Positions 47,355-56,478 of a stretch of DNA of 64,000 nt are shown here, in pieces (position 1 is the first letter of the stretch; each line of letters opens with the position of its first letter). Made by a program: the position numbers and the translations under genes. Under the pieces are notes generated by a model, which was given only the letters and a program-made list of their open reading frames with translations, searched no databases and was not told where the DNA came from. The stretch lies in the NCBI GenBank assembly GCA_014138645.1, contig JACJIB010000004.1, positions 62,001 through 126,000 on the forward strand, read 5' to 3'. Source of the DNA: Methylorubrum thiocyanatum (lineage in GTDB: Bacteria > Pseudomonadota > Alphaproteobacteria > Rhizobiales > Beijerinckiaceae).

Positions 47355-47792
47355 TCACGCCCCCGTATCCCCCTTCAAACCCGCCGCCTCGATGCCGGCC
47401 AGCGCGCAGATCTCGTCGTTGTCGGAGGTGTCGCCGGAGATGCCGACCGCTCCGAGCAGGCGCCCGTCGGAATCGCGGATCAGCACGCCGCCGGGCACCG
47501 GCACCAGCGCGTCCGGGCCGACGAGGTGGCTCACCGCGGCGACGAAATGCGGCTGCTCCTCGGCGCGCTTGGCGATGGCCCGCGAGCCCAGGCCGAGCGC
47601 CAGCGCGCCGTTGGCCTTGCCGCGGGCGATCTCGGCCCGGCGCAGGGAGGTGCCGTCCTCGGCGGCCAGGCATTTGAGGGCGCCACGGGCGTCGTAGACG
47701 ACCACCGCCAGCGGCTTCAGGCTCCGTTCGCGGGCGGTCTTCAGGGCGGTCGCCACGAGGGTCTGGGCGGCGGCGAGCGTCAGGTCGGTCAT
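47355..47792 (-). CDS. GlcG/HbpS family protein
   Basis: A 145-residue protein of the GlcG/HbpS family (PF03928), small proteins that bind heme or cobalamin-like cofactors or accompany glycolate and diol-metabolism genes. L-A-V-V-V-Y-D-A-R-G and the G-G-V-L-I-R-D-S-D-G-R-L-L-G-A-V-G-I-S-G-D-T-S block are characteristic. Start at 47792 follows GAGGA; the in-frame upstream extension reads through a tandem repeat and is unlikely. Cytosolic version without signal peptide. Downstream of the OsmC gene by 120 bp. Confidence 0.85.
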   Translation of the reverse strand: MTDLTLAAAQTLVATALKTARERSLKPLAVVVYDARGALKCLAAEDGTSLRRAEIARGKANGALALGLGSRAIAKRAEEQPHFVAAVSHLVGPDALVPVPGGVLIRDSDGRLLGAVGISGDTSDNDEICALAGIEAAGLKGDTGA

Positions 47793-47801
47793 CCGGATGT
47801 C

Positions 47802-47853
47802 CTCGAAGGGGCAGGTCGCAGGGGCAAGTCGAAGGGGTAAGTCGAAGGGGCAA
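47802..47853. repeat. Four 13-bp tandem repeats immediately upstream of the glcG-like gene
   Basis: Units of 13 bp, consensus GTCGAAGGGGCAA, start at 47802, 47815, 47828 and 47841, with one or two changes each and a partial fifth unit. They run from 10 to 61 bp before the start codon. Read on the coding (minus) strand they give repeated TTGCCCCTTCGAC, with GAGGA lying between repeat and ATG. Confidence 0.8.
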
Positions 47854-47912
47854 ATCGTCGTGAGGACATGCACCGGCGGGGGCGGTTTCGCCAAGCGGTG
47901 CGGAGCTTGGCT

Positions 47913-48365
47913 TCAGGCGACCGTCACCTCGGTGCGCACGGAATTGGCGATGAAGCAGGTCTCGTGCGCTTGCGTGTGGAGCGCGGCGAGCCGTTCCGCG
48001 TCGGGCGCCGCGCCAGCCCAATCGATGCGCGGATGCAGCACCACCCGCGTCACCGCCTGCCGGCCGGGGGCGATGTCTTCCATTCGGCCCTCGGCATGGT
48101 CGCGGTAGGCCTGCGCGACGAAGCCGGCCAGCCGCGCGACGTGGAGGAAGCTCAGCATGTGGCAGGAGGAGAGGGCCGCCACCAGCATCTCCTCGGGATC
48201 GACCGCCGCCGCGACCGCCCACTTGCCGACGACGTGGGGCGAGGCCGAGCCGGCGAGCTCCACCCCGCCGTCGAAGCGCAGAGTGTGGCCGCGGCTGTAG
48301 CGCCCGGCGGAAAAGTCCTCGCCCGCGGCGAGCGTCCAGCGGACATCCGCGGTGTAGGTCGCCAT
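47913..48365 (-). CDS. OsmC family peroxiredoxin-like protein
   Basis: A 150-residue OsmC/Ohr-fold protein with the two reactive cysteines in S-S-C-H-M (Cys68) and H-E-T-C-F (Cys137), the pair that reduces organic peroxides. Sequence around D-P-E-E-M-L-V-A-A-L matches OsmC more than Ohr. Divergent from the RibD-like reductase; upstream of the glcG-like gene on the same strand. Confidence 0.9.
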   Translation of the reverse strand: MATYTADVRWTLAAGEDFSAGRYSRGHTLRFDGGVELAGSASPHVVGKWAVAAAVDPEEMLVAALSSCHMLSFLHVARLAGFVAQAYRDHAEGRMEDIAPGRQAVTRVVLHPRIDWAGAAPDAERLAALHTQAHETCFIANSVRTEVTVA

Positions 48366-48503
48366 GCTCGGCCTCCTCGTTTTCGGCGCTCAGCCTATCC
48401 GCGGCGCGAAGCCCGGCAAAGGCGGGATGCTTCAGCCCTGGCCGGCGAGCGAATGCGGTCTAGTTGCGGCCTCCGATCCAAAAAACAGCAGGAAGCCGCC
48501 GCC

Positions 48504-49220
48504 ATGGCCGAGACTTCGGAGCGCCCTTACGTCCTGTGCCACATGACCACCTCGGTCGATGGGCGCATCAAGGTCCGGCGCTGGACCACCATCGACGCGG
48601 ATTCGCACTACGAGGTCGTCCACAAGCGCCTCGGGGGCGATGCCTGGATGTGCGGGCGCATCACCATGCAGGGCTACGCCGACAGCGCCGAGCCGCTCAC
48701 ATCCGCACCCGCCGAGGAGCCCGTGTCGCGCGAGGATCACGTCGCCCGCACCGATGCCCCGGGCTACGCGGTGGCGCTCGATGCCCGCGGCGCGATGGAT
48801 TGGGGCGCGCGCAACGACATCGAGGGCGATCACGTCATCGTGCTCACCACGGGACAGGCCTCGGACGACCGTCTGCGCCGCCTGAAGGCCGGGGGCCAGT
48901 CCTACATCATCGCCGGCGAGCGCGCGGTCGACTTCGCCCTGGCGCTGGCCAAGCTCAAGCGCCTGTTCGGCATCGAGCGGCTTCTGGTCGAGGGCGGCGG
49001 GCGCATCAACGGCTCGATGCTGAAGGCCGGGCTCGTGGACGAACTCAGCCTGCTGCTGGCGCCCGCCGTCGATGGCGTGATCGGCACGCCCGCCCTGTTC
49101 GATTTCGAGGGCGGGGAGGCGGACTCCATGGGCTCGCGCCGCCGCCTCACCCGCACCGCCTGCGAGCCGTTCGACGACGGCACGGTCTGGCTGCGCTACC
49201 GGATCGAACCGGTCGGCTGA
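48504..49220 (+). CDS. RibD C-terminal/dihydrofolate-reductase-fold protein
   Basis: A 238-residue NADPH-reductase-like protein with the RibD_C fold. L-C-H-M-T-T-S-V-D-G-R-I near the start, G-R-I-T-M-Q-G-Y, and L-L-V-E-G-G-G-R-I-N-G-S-M-L-K-A-G-L-V-D-E cofactor segment. It may reduce a pyrimidine or pterin-like compound; riboflavin role is not certain because no deaminase domain or rib neighbours are present. ATG preceded by AGGAAG. Confidence 0.85.
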   Translation: MAETSERPYVLCHMTTSVDGRIKVRRWTTIDADSHYEVVHKRLGGDAWMCGRITMQGYADSAEPLTSAPAEEPVSREDHVARTDAPGYAVALDARGAMDWGARNDIEGDHVIVLTTGQASDDRLRRLKAGGQSYIIAGERAVDFALALAKLKRLFGIERLLVEGGGRINGSMLKAGLVDELSLLLAPAVDGVIGTPALFDFEGGEADSMGSRRRLTRTACEPFDDGTVWLRYRIEPVG

Positions 49221-49320
49221 TACGGTTTCGCTTGATCAAAGCGAAGACCGTATCAGCAAGCCCGCGCGGCGCCTGAGCGACGTCCAAATCCACCATCCCG
49301 AAGGGATCAAACGGATTTGG
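49218..49320. terminator. Two hairpins between the convergent RibD-like and hydrolase genes
   Basis: Hairpin 1 (49218-49255) pairs TGATACGGTTTCGCTT with AAGCGAAGACCGTATCA with one bulged base and includes the RibD-like stop codon. Hairpin 2 (49284-49320) pairs CCAAATCC with GGATTTGG plus inner ATCCC/GGGAT and covers the hydrolase stop. Both resemble recurrent extragenic palindromes. Confidence 0.6.
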
Positions 49321-50335
49321 TATGATCCCGTTTCTCGCGGTGGGCGGCGAGGAAGGCGTCGTAGGCGCCCGTGACCGCCGCCCGGTCCTCGAAATGCGGA
49401 AAGGCGCCGGTGGGGAGCCGCAGGATCGTCCAGTTCGGACGCCCCGCCACCTCGCCGACATGGCGGTAATCGACGAAGTCGCCGCGCGCCCCGTGCACCA
49501 TGAAGACGGGCAGGCGCAACGCCTCGTAGACCCGCGTCGTGTCGTCGGGGAACAGGTAGCCGGAGAGGAACGAGAACGGCGCGTGCTCGGCCCCGGGCTG
49601 GCGGGCCGAGAGCTGATCGTAGGCGAACAGGCCTTCGTCGATGTCGCGGCTGCCCCAGGTCTTTTCCAGGAAGAAGCGCATGCTCGGACGGCTCACCAGG
49701 GCGTCGAAGAGCGGGCGGCCCCAGAGCGGGAAGGCGGCGAGCCCACGGGCCAGCGGCTTGCCGCGGTTGGCATCCTCCGGTCCGCGGCCGGAGAGGCGGG
49801 CGTCGAAGCCGGTCGGGCTGATGAGGCCCAGCGTCGAGAACAGGTCCGGCCGCTCCAGTGCGGCGCGGGCGAGATAGGCGCAGGGCAGCGAGAGCGCGAT
49901 GGCGTCGAGCGCCGCGCCGCCGTGACGTCCGGCGATCTCGGCCGCCGCATCGAGGATCGCGTCGGTCATCAGGCGGGGCGTGTAGATCCGGTCCGCCCGC
50001 TCGGAGAAGCCGAAGCCCGGCAGTTCGAGCGCGTAGACCGGGCGTCGGCCCCGGTAATGCTCGTAGAGCGGCTTCACCTCGTAGGCGTTGGCCGCCGCGT
50101 TGATCGAATGGATCAGTAGCAGGGGCCGGCCGCCCTGCGCGTCCGCGGCGTAGAGGTTCACCCGGCCGGAGCGCGTGCGCAGGGTGGTGCGCCGCCCCGG
50201 CAGGGCCGGGGGGAGGGGGCCGGCCCGGTTCAGCCCGAGATGGCTCCAGGCGATCCAGGCGCCGGCCGCCGCGAGCGGCAGCAGAGCGAGGGCCTTGCCG
50301 CTCTTTCGTGTCACGGGATGGCTCGTGCCGCGCAT
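49307..50335 (-). CDS. Alpha/beta hydrolase with N-terminal membrane anchor and atypical nucleophile elbow
   Basis: A 342-residue alpha/beta-hydrolase. Hydrophobic N-terminus A-L-A-L-L-P-L-A-A-A-G-A-W-I-A-W (15-30) suggests an anchor. Core has L-L-I-H-S-I-N (oxyanion), L-E-L-P-G-F-G-F-S, M-V-H-G-A-R-G-D-F-V-D (Asp) and F-P-H-F-E (His). Nucleophile elbow reads A-L-S-L-P-C (Ser149), not G-x-S-x-G. It starts at the ATG with GGAGACATC. Substrate unknown. Confidence 0.8.
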   Translation of the reverse strand: MRGTSHPVTRKSGKALALLPLAAAGAWIAWSHLGLNRAGPLPPALPGRRTTLRTRSGRVNLYAADAQGGRPLLLIHSINAAANAYEVKPLYEHYRGRRPVYALELPGFGFSERADRIYTPRLMTDAILDAAAEIAGRHGGAALDAIALSLPCAYLARAALERPDLFSTLGLISPTGFDARLSGRGPEDANRGKPLARGLAAFPLWGRPLFDALVSRPSMRFFLEKTWGSRDIDEGLFAYDQLSARQPGAEHAPFSFLSGYLFPDDTTRVYEALRLPVFMVHGARGDFVDYRHVGEVAGRPNWTILRLPTGAFPHFEDRAAVTGAYDAFLAAHREKRDHTKSV

Positions 50336-50464
50336 GATGTCTCCGCTCCGCCCTCGCAGCGGACAACGCGGGACGGAGACCGGCGTTGCCCCGACCGCCC
50401 GCCTCGGCATGGAGAGCGATGGCCGAACCGCCTCCGCGCTTCGGACAGGTTCGCGGCGGGACCC

Positions 50465-52327
50465 TCAGGCCGCCTCGATCTCCCCGCTGACCTCCAGCCA
50501 CTCCTCCTCGGCCTTGGCCAGAGCCTCGGCGGCCTCGGCGCGCATGCGGGCGAGATCGCCGGCCTTGGCCGCGTCCTTGAGGAAGGCGGTGCCGTCGGCC
50601 AATGCCGCGTCGATCTTCTCGATCGCCCCCGAGAGCTTGGCCATCCGTGCCTCGATCGTCTCGAGGCGCTTCTTGAGCGGCGCCAGCGCCGCGCGCCGCT
50701 CCACCGCGGAGCGGCGCGCCTCGGCCTTCTGGCCGCCGGTGCCCTCGCCCGCAGAATCCACCCGCTCCGGGCCGGCGAGCACGAGGCGGCGATAGTCGTC
50801 CATGTCGCCGTCAAACGTCGTCACCGAGCCGTTGCCGACGATCCAGAGCCGGTCGGCGCAGGCCTCGATCAGGAAGCGGTCGTGGGAGACGAGGATGACG
50901 GCCCCCTCGTAGTCGTTGATCGCCTCGACCAGCGCCTGCCGGCTTTCGATGTCGAGGTGGTTGGTGGGCTCGTCGAGGATCAGGAGGTGCGGGCCGTCGA
51001 AGGCGGCGAGCCCCATCAGCAGCCGCGCCTTCTCGCCGCCGGAGAGCTTTTCAACCGGCGTGTCGGCCTTCGACGCGGGAAAGCCCAGGCGCGCGGCGGC
51101 CGAGCGCACCTTCGCCTCCGGCGCATCGGGCATCCGGTCGCGCACATGCGCCACCGCGCTCTCGGACGGGCGCAGCTCGTCGAGCTGGTGCTGGGCGAAA
51201 TAGGCGACCTCCATCTTGGAGGAGCGCTTCAATTCGCCCGCCAAGGGTGGAAGCCGTCCGCCGATCAGCTTGCAGAAGGTCGACTTGCCGTTGCCGTTGG
51301 CGCCCAGGAGCGCCACCCGGTCATCGGGAGCGAGCGAGAGGTTGAGCCCCGAGAGCACGATCCGCTCGCCGTAGCCGGCCTGCACCCGCTCCATGGCGAC
51401 GATCGGCGGCGAGAGCGGCTTTTCCGGGCTCGGCAGGTGGATCACCGGAGCCTCGTCCTCGAGGAGGGCGGCGATCGGCTCCATCTTGGCGAGCCGCTTC
51501 ATCCGCGACTGGGCTTGGCGCGCCTTGGTCGCCTTGGCCTTGAAGCGGTCGATGAAGCTTTGCAGGTGCGCCCGCTCGGCGTCCTGCTTGGCCTTCGCCT
51601 TGGCCTGGAGCACCCGCTTCTCGGAGAGCTGGCGCGAGAAGCTGGTGAAGCCGCCGCGGTAGATCGTGAGCTTGCCGCGGTCGAGATGCAGGATGTGATC
51701 GACGGATGTGTCGAGCAGCTCCCGGTCGTGGCTGATGATGATCGCCGTGCGCGGGTACTTTTCGAGATAGTCGTAGAGCCAGAGCGTGCCCTCGATGTCG
51801 AGGTAGTTGGTCGGCTCGTCGAGAAGCAGCAGATCGGGCTCGGAGAACAGGATCGCGGCCAGCGCCACCCGCATCCGCCAGCCGCCGGAGAAGTCCGAGC
51901 AGGGCCGCGCCTGCGCCGCCGCGTCGAACCCGAGGCCGTGCAGGATCGCCGCCGCGCGGGCCGGGGCCGAATGCGCGCCGATATCGACGAGCCGGGTCTC
52001 GATCTCCGCCCGGCGCAGGCCGTCGGCCCCTTCCGCCTCGCGCATCAGCCGGGCGCGTTCGAGATCGGCGGCGAGCACCACCTCGTGCAGGGTCTCGGGG
52101 CCGGCGGGCGCTTCCTGGGCCACCGCGCCGATGCGCATGCCCTTCGGGATCGAGACCGCCCCGGCATCGGTCGGCAAGTCGCCGAGGATCGCCCGGAACA
52201 GGGTGGTCTTGCCCGCCCCGTTGCGGCCGACCAGCCCGACGCGGGCCCGGTCGGGAATGGCGAAGGTGGCCGAATCGAGGATGACCCGCTCGCCGATGCG
52301 GTAGGTGAGATCGTTGACGCGCAGCAT
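50465..52327 (-). CDS. ABC-F family ATP-binding protein (YheS/Uup-like)
   Basis: A 620-residue soluble tandem ABC ATPase. Walker A motifs G-R-N-G-A-G-K-T (34-41) and G-A-N-G-N-G-K-S; signatures F-S-G-G-W-R-M-R and L-S-G-G-E-K-A-R; Walker B L-L-L-L-D-E-P-T-N-Y-L-D and L-L-I-L-D-E-P-T-N-H-L-D. Linker rich in Lys/Arg/Gln (R-L-A-K-M-E-P) and a C-terminal coiled coil (K-K-R-L-E-T-I-E-A-R). ABC-F proteins act on ribosomes. Divergent from the acyl-CoA dehydrogenase. Confidence 0.94.
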   Translation of the reverse strand: MLRVNDLTYRIGERVILDSATFAIPDRARVGLVGRNGAGKTTLFRAILGDLPTDAGAVSIPKGMRIGAVAQEAPAGPETLHEVVLAADLERARLMREAEGADGLRRAEIETRLVDIGAHSAPARAAAILHGLGFDAAAQARPCSDFSGGWRMRVALAAILFSEPDLLLLDEPTNYLDIEGTLWLYDYLEKYPRTAIIISHDRELLDTSVDHILHLDRGKLTIYRGGFTSFSRQLSEKRVLQAKAKAKQDAERAHLQSFIDRFKAKATKARQAQSRMKRLAKMEPIAALLEDEAPVIHLPSPEKPLSPPIVAMERVQAGYGERIVLSGLNLSLAPDDRVALLGANGNGKSTFCKLIGGRLPPLAGELKRSSKMEVAYFAQHQLDELRPSESAVAHVRDRMPDAPEAKVRSAAARLGFPASKADTPVEKLSGGEKARLLMGLAAFDGPHLLILDEPTNHLDIESRQALVEAINDYEGAVILVSHDRFLIEACADRLWIVGNGSVTTFDGDMDDYRRLVLAGPERVDSAGEGTGGQKAEARRSAVERRAALAPLKKRLETIEARMAKLSGAIEKIDAALADGTAFLKDAAKAGDLARMRAEAAEALAKAEEEWLEVSGEIEAA

Positions 52328-52487
52328 GAGCGGCGTTCTGGGGGCGGGCGCGCCTCAGTGCAAGAGCGCCGATCCCGCGCCGGCCCCGCGCCGGTCCCGC
52401 GCCGTCCATTCCCGGCGCGTCCGCGAACGTTTTGCCAGCTTGAGCGTTCGGCTCGGACGAACAACGGCAAGAACGAGCGGAGGAACC

Positions 52488-53744
52488 ATGGCCGAGCCGG
52501 ATGTCGCCAAGCCGGACGTCGCCAAGCCGGACTTCAAGGCGCCGCGCCCGCCCGAGCTGCTCTCGCCCTGGCGCACGGAGCAACGCGCCGCCCTGCAGCA
52601 GGAGGCGCGGGCCTTCGCCCGCGACGTGATCCTGCCGATCGCCGACGAACTCGACCCGCAGAAGGGCGAGATGCCCCGCTCGCTCATCGACCAGATGGCG
52701 GCGAAGGGCTGGTTCGGCATCACCATTCCCGCGGAGTACGGCGGGATGGGGCTCGGCGTGTTCGAGTACTGCCTGATCTCGGAGGAACTCGCCCGCGCGT
52801 GGCTCTCCACCGGCTCGATCCTGGCCCGCGGCCAGGGCCTCGGCACCCAGACCCTCGACGACGACAGCCGCCGGGCGCTGCTCGCCAAATCCGCCAGGGG
52901 GCAGTGGATCGGCTCGATCGCGCTGTCCGAACCCACCGCCGGCTCGGACCTCGCCGGGGTGCAGACCCGGGCCGTGCGCGAGGGCGACGAATGGGTGCTC
53001 ACCGGCACCAAGCGCTGGGCCGGCTTCGCTCAAGGAGCGGATTTCATCGAGGTGCTGGCCCGGGTGCGCGACCCTGAGCCCGGCGAGCCGCGCTCGGCCG
53101 GCCTCGAACCCTTCCTCGTCGTCAAGGAGCCCGGCACCTTCCCGAAGGGCATGACCGGCACGGTGATCGACAAGATCGGCTATCACGGCTTCCTCACCTT
53201 CGAATTGAAGCTCGACGGCGTGCGCGTGCCCGAGCGCGACCGGCTCACCGGCCTCTACGGCGACGAGGGGGCGGATGGGGATTCCGGCGGCTTCGCCTCG
53301 GTGCAGCGCGGCCTCAACATCGCCCGGGTCCACACCGCGGCCCGCGCCGTCGGCGTGGCGCGGGCCGCGGTGGAGGATTGCACCGCCTACCTCCAGGAGC
53401 GCGAGCAGTTCGGCCAGCCGATCGGCCAGTTCCAGGCCCTGCGCTTCGCGCTCGCCGACATGGCGGCGGAGGTGGCGCAGGCCCGCGCCTACTGGCAGCA
53501 GGTGGCCCACCTCCTCGACGAGGGCCTGCCCGCCGAGAGCGAGTCGGCGAGCGTGAAGCTCCTCGCCACCGAGATGGCGGTGCGGGTGACGAACCAAGCG
53601 ATGCAGCTCCACGGCGGCAACGGCTACACCACCGAGCGGCGGATCGAGCGCTACTGGCGCGATGCGCGGCTCACGACGATCTTCGAGGGCACGAGCGAGA
53701 TCCAGCGCCGCATCATCAGCGACCGGATGCTGCCGCGGGGGTGA
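52488..53744 (+). CDS. Acyl-CoA dehydrogenase family protein
   Basis: A 418-residue FAD enzyme oxidising an acyl-CoA to the enoyl-CoA. L-S-E-P-T-A-G-S-D-L-A-G (FAD/substrate), R-E-Q-F-G-Q-P-I-G-Q-F-Q and the C-terminal I-F-E-G-T-S-E-I-Q-R-R with catalytic Glu400. The N-terminus has a small repeat P-D-V-A-K-P-D-V-A-K-P-D-F-K from a 15-bp duplication. ATG has GGAGGAA. Substrate chain (short, branched) not determined; methylotroph ethylmalonyl-CoA pathway relatives are longer. Confidence 0.9.
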   Translation: MAEPDVAKPDVAKPDFKAPRPPELLSPWRTEQRAALQQEARAFARDVILPIADELDPQKGEMPRSLIDQMAAKGWFGITIPAEYGGMGLGVFEYCLISEELARAWLSTGSILARGQGLGTQTLDDDSRRALLAKSARGQWIGSIALSEPTAGSDLAGVQTRAVREGDEWVLTGTKRWAGFAQGADFIEVLARVRDPEPGEPRSAGLEPFLVVKEPGTFPKGMTGTVIDKIGYHGFLTFELKLDGVRVPERDRLTGLYGDEGADGDSGGFASVQRGLNIARVHTAARAVGVARAAVEDCTAYLQEREQFGQPIGQFQALRFALADMAAEVAQARAYWQQVAHLLDEGLPAESESASVKLLATEMAVRVTNQAMQLHGGNGYTTERRIERYWRDARLTTIFEGTSEIQRRIISDRMLPRG

Positions 53745-53837
53745 GGCAAGGAGGGGGGCAAGGGGGAGGCAAGGGATGAGGACAGGCCGGCGCCTCGCCT
53801 ATCGGGGGGCCGGCAAGCCTCCTATATTTCTCAGGCC

Positions 53838-55853
53838 ATGTCCGTCGCCCCCGACCTTTGCGATCCGCCGCGCGCCGCCGTCCGCCGCCTCGACCCGATC
53901 CTGGTCGATCGCATCGCCGCGGGCGAGGTGGTCGAGCGCCCGGCCTCCGCCGTCAAGGAACTGGTCGAGAACGCCATCGATGCCGGCGCGCGCAGCATCG
54001 AGGTGGCGATCGAGGGCGGCGGGCGCCGCCTGATCCGCGTCATCGACGACGGCATCGGCATGGGGCCCGAGGATCTGGCGCTGGCGGTCGAGCGCCACGC
54101 CACCTCGAAGCTCCCCGACGGCGATCTCACTCGGATCGGCTCGCTGGGTTTCCGCGGCGAGGCGCTGCCCTCGATCGGCGCGGTCTCACGCCTCACGATC
54201 ACCTCGCGCACCGCCGACGGGGAGGGGGTGAGCCTGACGATCGATTCCGGCGCCAAGGGCCCGGTGCGCCCGGCGCCCGCGACCCGGGGCACCCGGATCG
54301 AGGTCACCGAACTCTTCGCCGCCACCCCGGCCCGGCTGAAATTCCTCAAATCCGACCGGGCCGAGACCGCGGCTGTCTCCGAGATTCTGCGCCGGCTCGC
54401 AGTGGCGCAGCCGCAGATCCGCTTCACCCTGCGCACCGAGAGCGGCAGCCCGACGGTGTTTCCCGCCGAGAGCGAGCCCGGCCCGGCCGCGCTGCTGCGC
54501 CGGCTCGGCGCCGTGCTCGGTCCCGACTTCCCCGGCAATGCCGTCCCGGTCGACATGGCGCGCGAGGGCTTCGCGCTCGCCGGCCATGTCGGCCTGCCGA
54601 CCTTCCACCGCGGCGCGGCGAACCACATCCACTTCGTCGTCAACGGGCGGCCCGTGCGCGACCGGCTGCTGCTGGGCGCCGTGCGCGGGGCCTATGCCGA
54701 CACCATGAGTTCCGACCGGCACCCGGTCCTGGCGCTCCACCTCACCTGCGATCCCGCCCTCGTCGACGTGAACGTGCATCCGGCCAAGACCGAGCTGCGC
54801 TTCCGCGAGCCCGGGCTGGTGCGCGCCCTGATCGTCAGCGCGATCCACGAGTCCCTGCGCCGGGCCGGGGCGCGCTCCTCCAGCACCGGCACGCAGGCGG
54901 CGCTCGATGCGCTTCGGGCCGGCGGCAGCCTGGCTAGCGGCAGCTTGGCCGGCGGGAGCCTGGGCGGCGTTCCGGCGATGCGCTCCGGCGGCGGGTTCGC
55001 CGTGCATACGGGCGCCTCCGCCGCGAGCCCGCTCACGCCCCGCTCCGCGGCTCGCCTCTTCTCCGGCCCCTCGGTGGCCGCGCCCGCGGGCTACCGCGCG
55101 CCGCAGAACCCGGCCTTCGCGACGGAACGTCCCGGCTTCGCCGAGACGCCGCAGGCCTTGTTCTCCGCCGACCTCGCCCCGCCCGGCGCCGACCTGCGGC
55201 CCGAACCGGAGGCGGTGTTCGAGGCCGGGACGCCGCCCGATTCCCATCCGCTCGGCGCCGCCCGGGCGCAGATCCACGAGACCTACATCCTGGCCCAGAC
55301 CCGCGACGGGATCGTGCTGGTCGATCAGCACGCCGCCCACGAGCGCCTCGTCTACGAGCGGCTGAAGCGCGAGCGGGCCGGCGGCGGCGTGGCGCGCCAG
55401 GGCCTGCTGATCCCCGACGTGGTCGAGATGGCCCCCGAGGAGGCCGACCGCCTCGTCGAGGCCGCGCCCGAACTGGAGCGGCTGGGCCTCAGCCTGGAGG
55501 CGTTCGGTCCGGGCGCGGTGCTGGTGCGGGCGGTGCCGGCGGCACTCGCCGGCGGCTCGGTCAGGAACCTCGTCCTCGACGTGCTCGACGCCCTGGAGGC
55601 GAGCGGCGTGGAGGAGGGCGGCCCGGCGGGCGAGGGCGATCCCGATCCGGTGAGCCGGCGCCTCGACGCGCTCCTGTCGCGGATGAGCTGCCACGGCTCG
55701 ATCCGCGCCGGGCGCCGCCTTAAGCCCGAGGAGATGAACGCGCTCTTGCGCGAGATGGAGGCGACGCCGCTCTCCGGCTCGTGCAACCACGGCCGCCCGA
55801 CCTTCGTGACCCTGGGCCTCGCCGATATCGAGCGGTTGTTCGGGCGGCGGTGA
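53838..55853 (+). CDS. mutL: DNA mismatch repair protein MutL
   Basis: A 671-residue GHKL ATPase plus C-terminal endonuclease. E-L-V-E-N-A-I-D-A-G, D-D-G-I-G-M and G-F-R-G-E-A-L-P-S-I are the ATP site. The long linker (about 350-470) is low complexity with repeated G-S-L-A-G-G-S-L-G-G. Endonuclease motif D-Q-H-A-A-H-E-R-L-V-Y-E (from Asp496), S-C-H-G-S-I-R and C-N-H-G-R-P are intact, so it should nick DNA as expected in organisms lacking MutH. Confidence 0.97.
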   Translation: MSVAPDLCDPPRAAVRRLDPILVDRIAAGEVVERPASAVKELVENAIDAGARSIEVAIEGGGRRLIRVIDDGIGMGPEDLALAVERHATSKLPDGDLTRIGSLGFRGEALPSIGAVSRLTITSRTADGEGVSLTIDSGAKGPVRPAPATRGTRIEVTELFAATPARLKFLKSDRAETAAVSEILRRLAVAQPQIRFTLRTESGSPTVFPAESEPGPAALLRRLGAVLGPDFPGNAVPVDMAREGFALAGHVGLPTFHRGAANHIHFVVNGRPVRDRLLLGAVRGAYADTMSSDRHPVLALHLTCDPALVDVNVHPAKTELRFREPGLVRALIVSAIHESLRRAGARSSSTGTQAALDALRAGGSLASGSLAGGSLGGVPAMRSGGGFAVHTGASAASPLTPRSAARLFSGPSVAAPAGYRAPQNPAFATERPGFAETPQALFSADLAPPGADLRPEPEAVFEAGTPPDSHPLGAARAQIHETYILAQTRDGIVLVDQHAAHERLVYERLKRERAGGGVARQGLLIPDVVEMAPEEADRLVEAAPELERLGLSLEAFGPGAVLVRAVPAALAGGSVRNLVLDVLDALEASGVEEGGPAGEGDPDPVSRRLDALLSRMSCHGSIRAGRRLKPEEMNALLREMEATPLSGSCNHGRPTFVTLGLADIERLFGRR

Positions 55854-55881
55854 AGGCCGCAGCCGGCCAGGGTCGTCCCGC

Positions 55882-56463
55882 TCAGTCGGAGCGGCCCAGG
55901 AGGAAAGCCTCGGTCACACCGATGCCGAGAGCCTGCGCCACGGCATCGGCGATCCGACCATGAAGGGCCTTCCGCCTGTCGAGGTGATTCTCCTCGATCG
56001 CCTCACCCGCGATCCGCAACAGCAATCGCGTCGTCGCCTCCGAGTTGTCGAAGACCGCCGTTTCGTGGGCCGGCGGGATCGCCTGCGCGAGCCGGGACAA
56101 CGCGATGCCGTAGCGCCGCCGAATGACAGGCTCGGGAATGGCGTGACCACCCTTCCGCACCCGGTCGCCGACGCGCTCCACGTTCAGGTCCGCCGACTCA
56201 AGAGCCACGAAGACGAGAGCGACCTGATAACCGGTTTCCCGCGCGCGACGCATGAGGCTGATTGCTTGGTTGCTGCTGAGCGTCGTCTCGTAAACGAAGT
56301 CCCGTCCGGTCGCGACGGACGCCGCCTCGGGATCGACTGGATCAATGCGTCGAGCGACCAAGTCCGCGTTGACGAACTCGCCCGGCAGGTCGAGGGCCCG
56401 GTAAAGGCTCGACTTCCCGGATCCGTTGGGGCCGCCCAGGATCGTGCAGATCGGTGCGGCCAC
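55882..56463 (-). CDS. Zeta-toxin-like P-loop kinase
   Basis: A 193-residue protein with Walker A G-P-N-G-S-G-K-S (11-18), F-V-N-A-D-L-V-A and F-V-Y-E-T-T-L-S typical of the zeta-toxin/AAA_33 family, which phosphorylates UDP-N-acetylglucosamine or other small substrates. The lid region R-R-R-Y is present. The upstream 71-residue gene and a palindromic promoter suggest a toxin-antitoxin module. A non-toxic kinase role is possible. Confidence 0.85.
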   Translation of the reverse strand: MAAPICTILGGPNGSGKSSLYRALDLPGEFVNADLVARRIDPVDPEAASVATGRDFVYETTLSSNQAISLMRRARETGYQVALVFVALESADLNVERVGDRVRKGGHAIPEPVIRRRYGIALSRLAQAIPPAHETAVFDNSEATTRLLLRIAGEAIEENHLDRRKALHGRIADAVAQALGIGVTEAFLLGRSD

Positions 56464-56478
56464 GGCCCAGGCCCGGGG

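Noticed and set aside
47802..47853. Tandem repeats considered as a CRISPR array
   Set aside because: Units are contiguous, only 13 bp, without spacers, and no cas gene is present.
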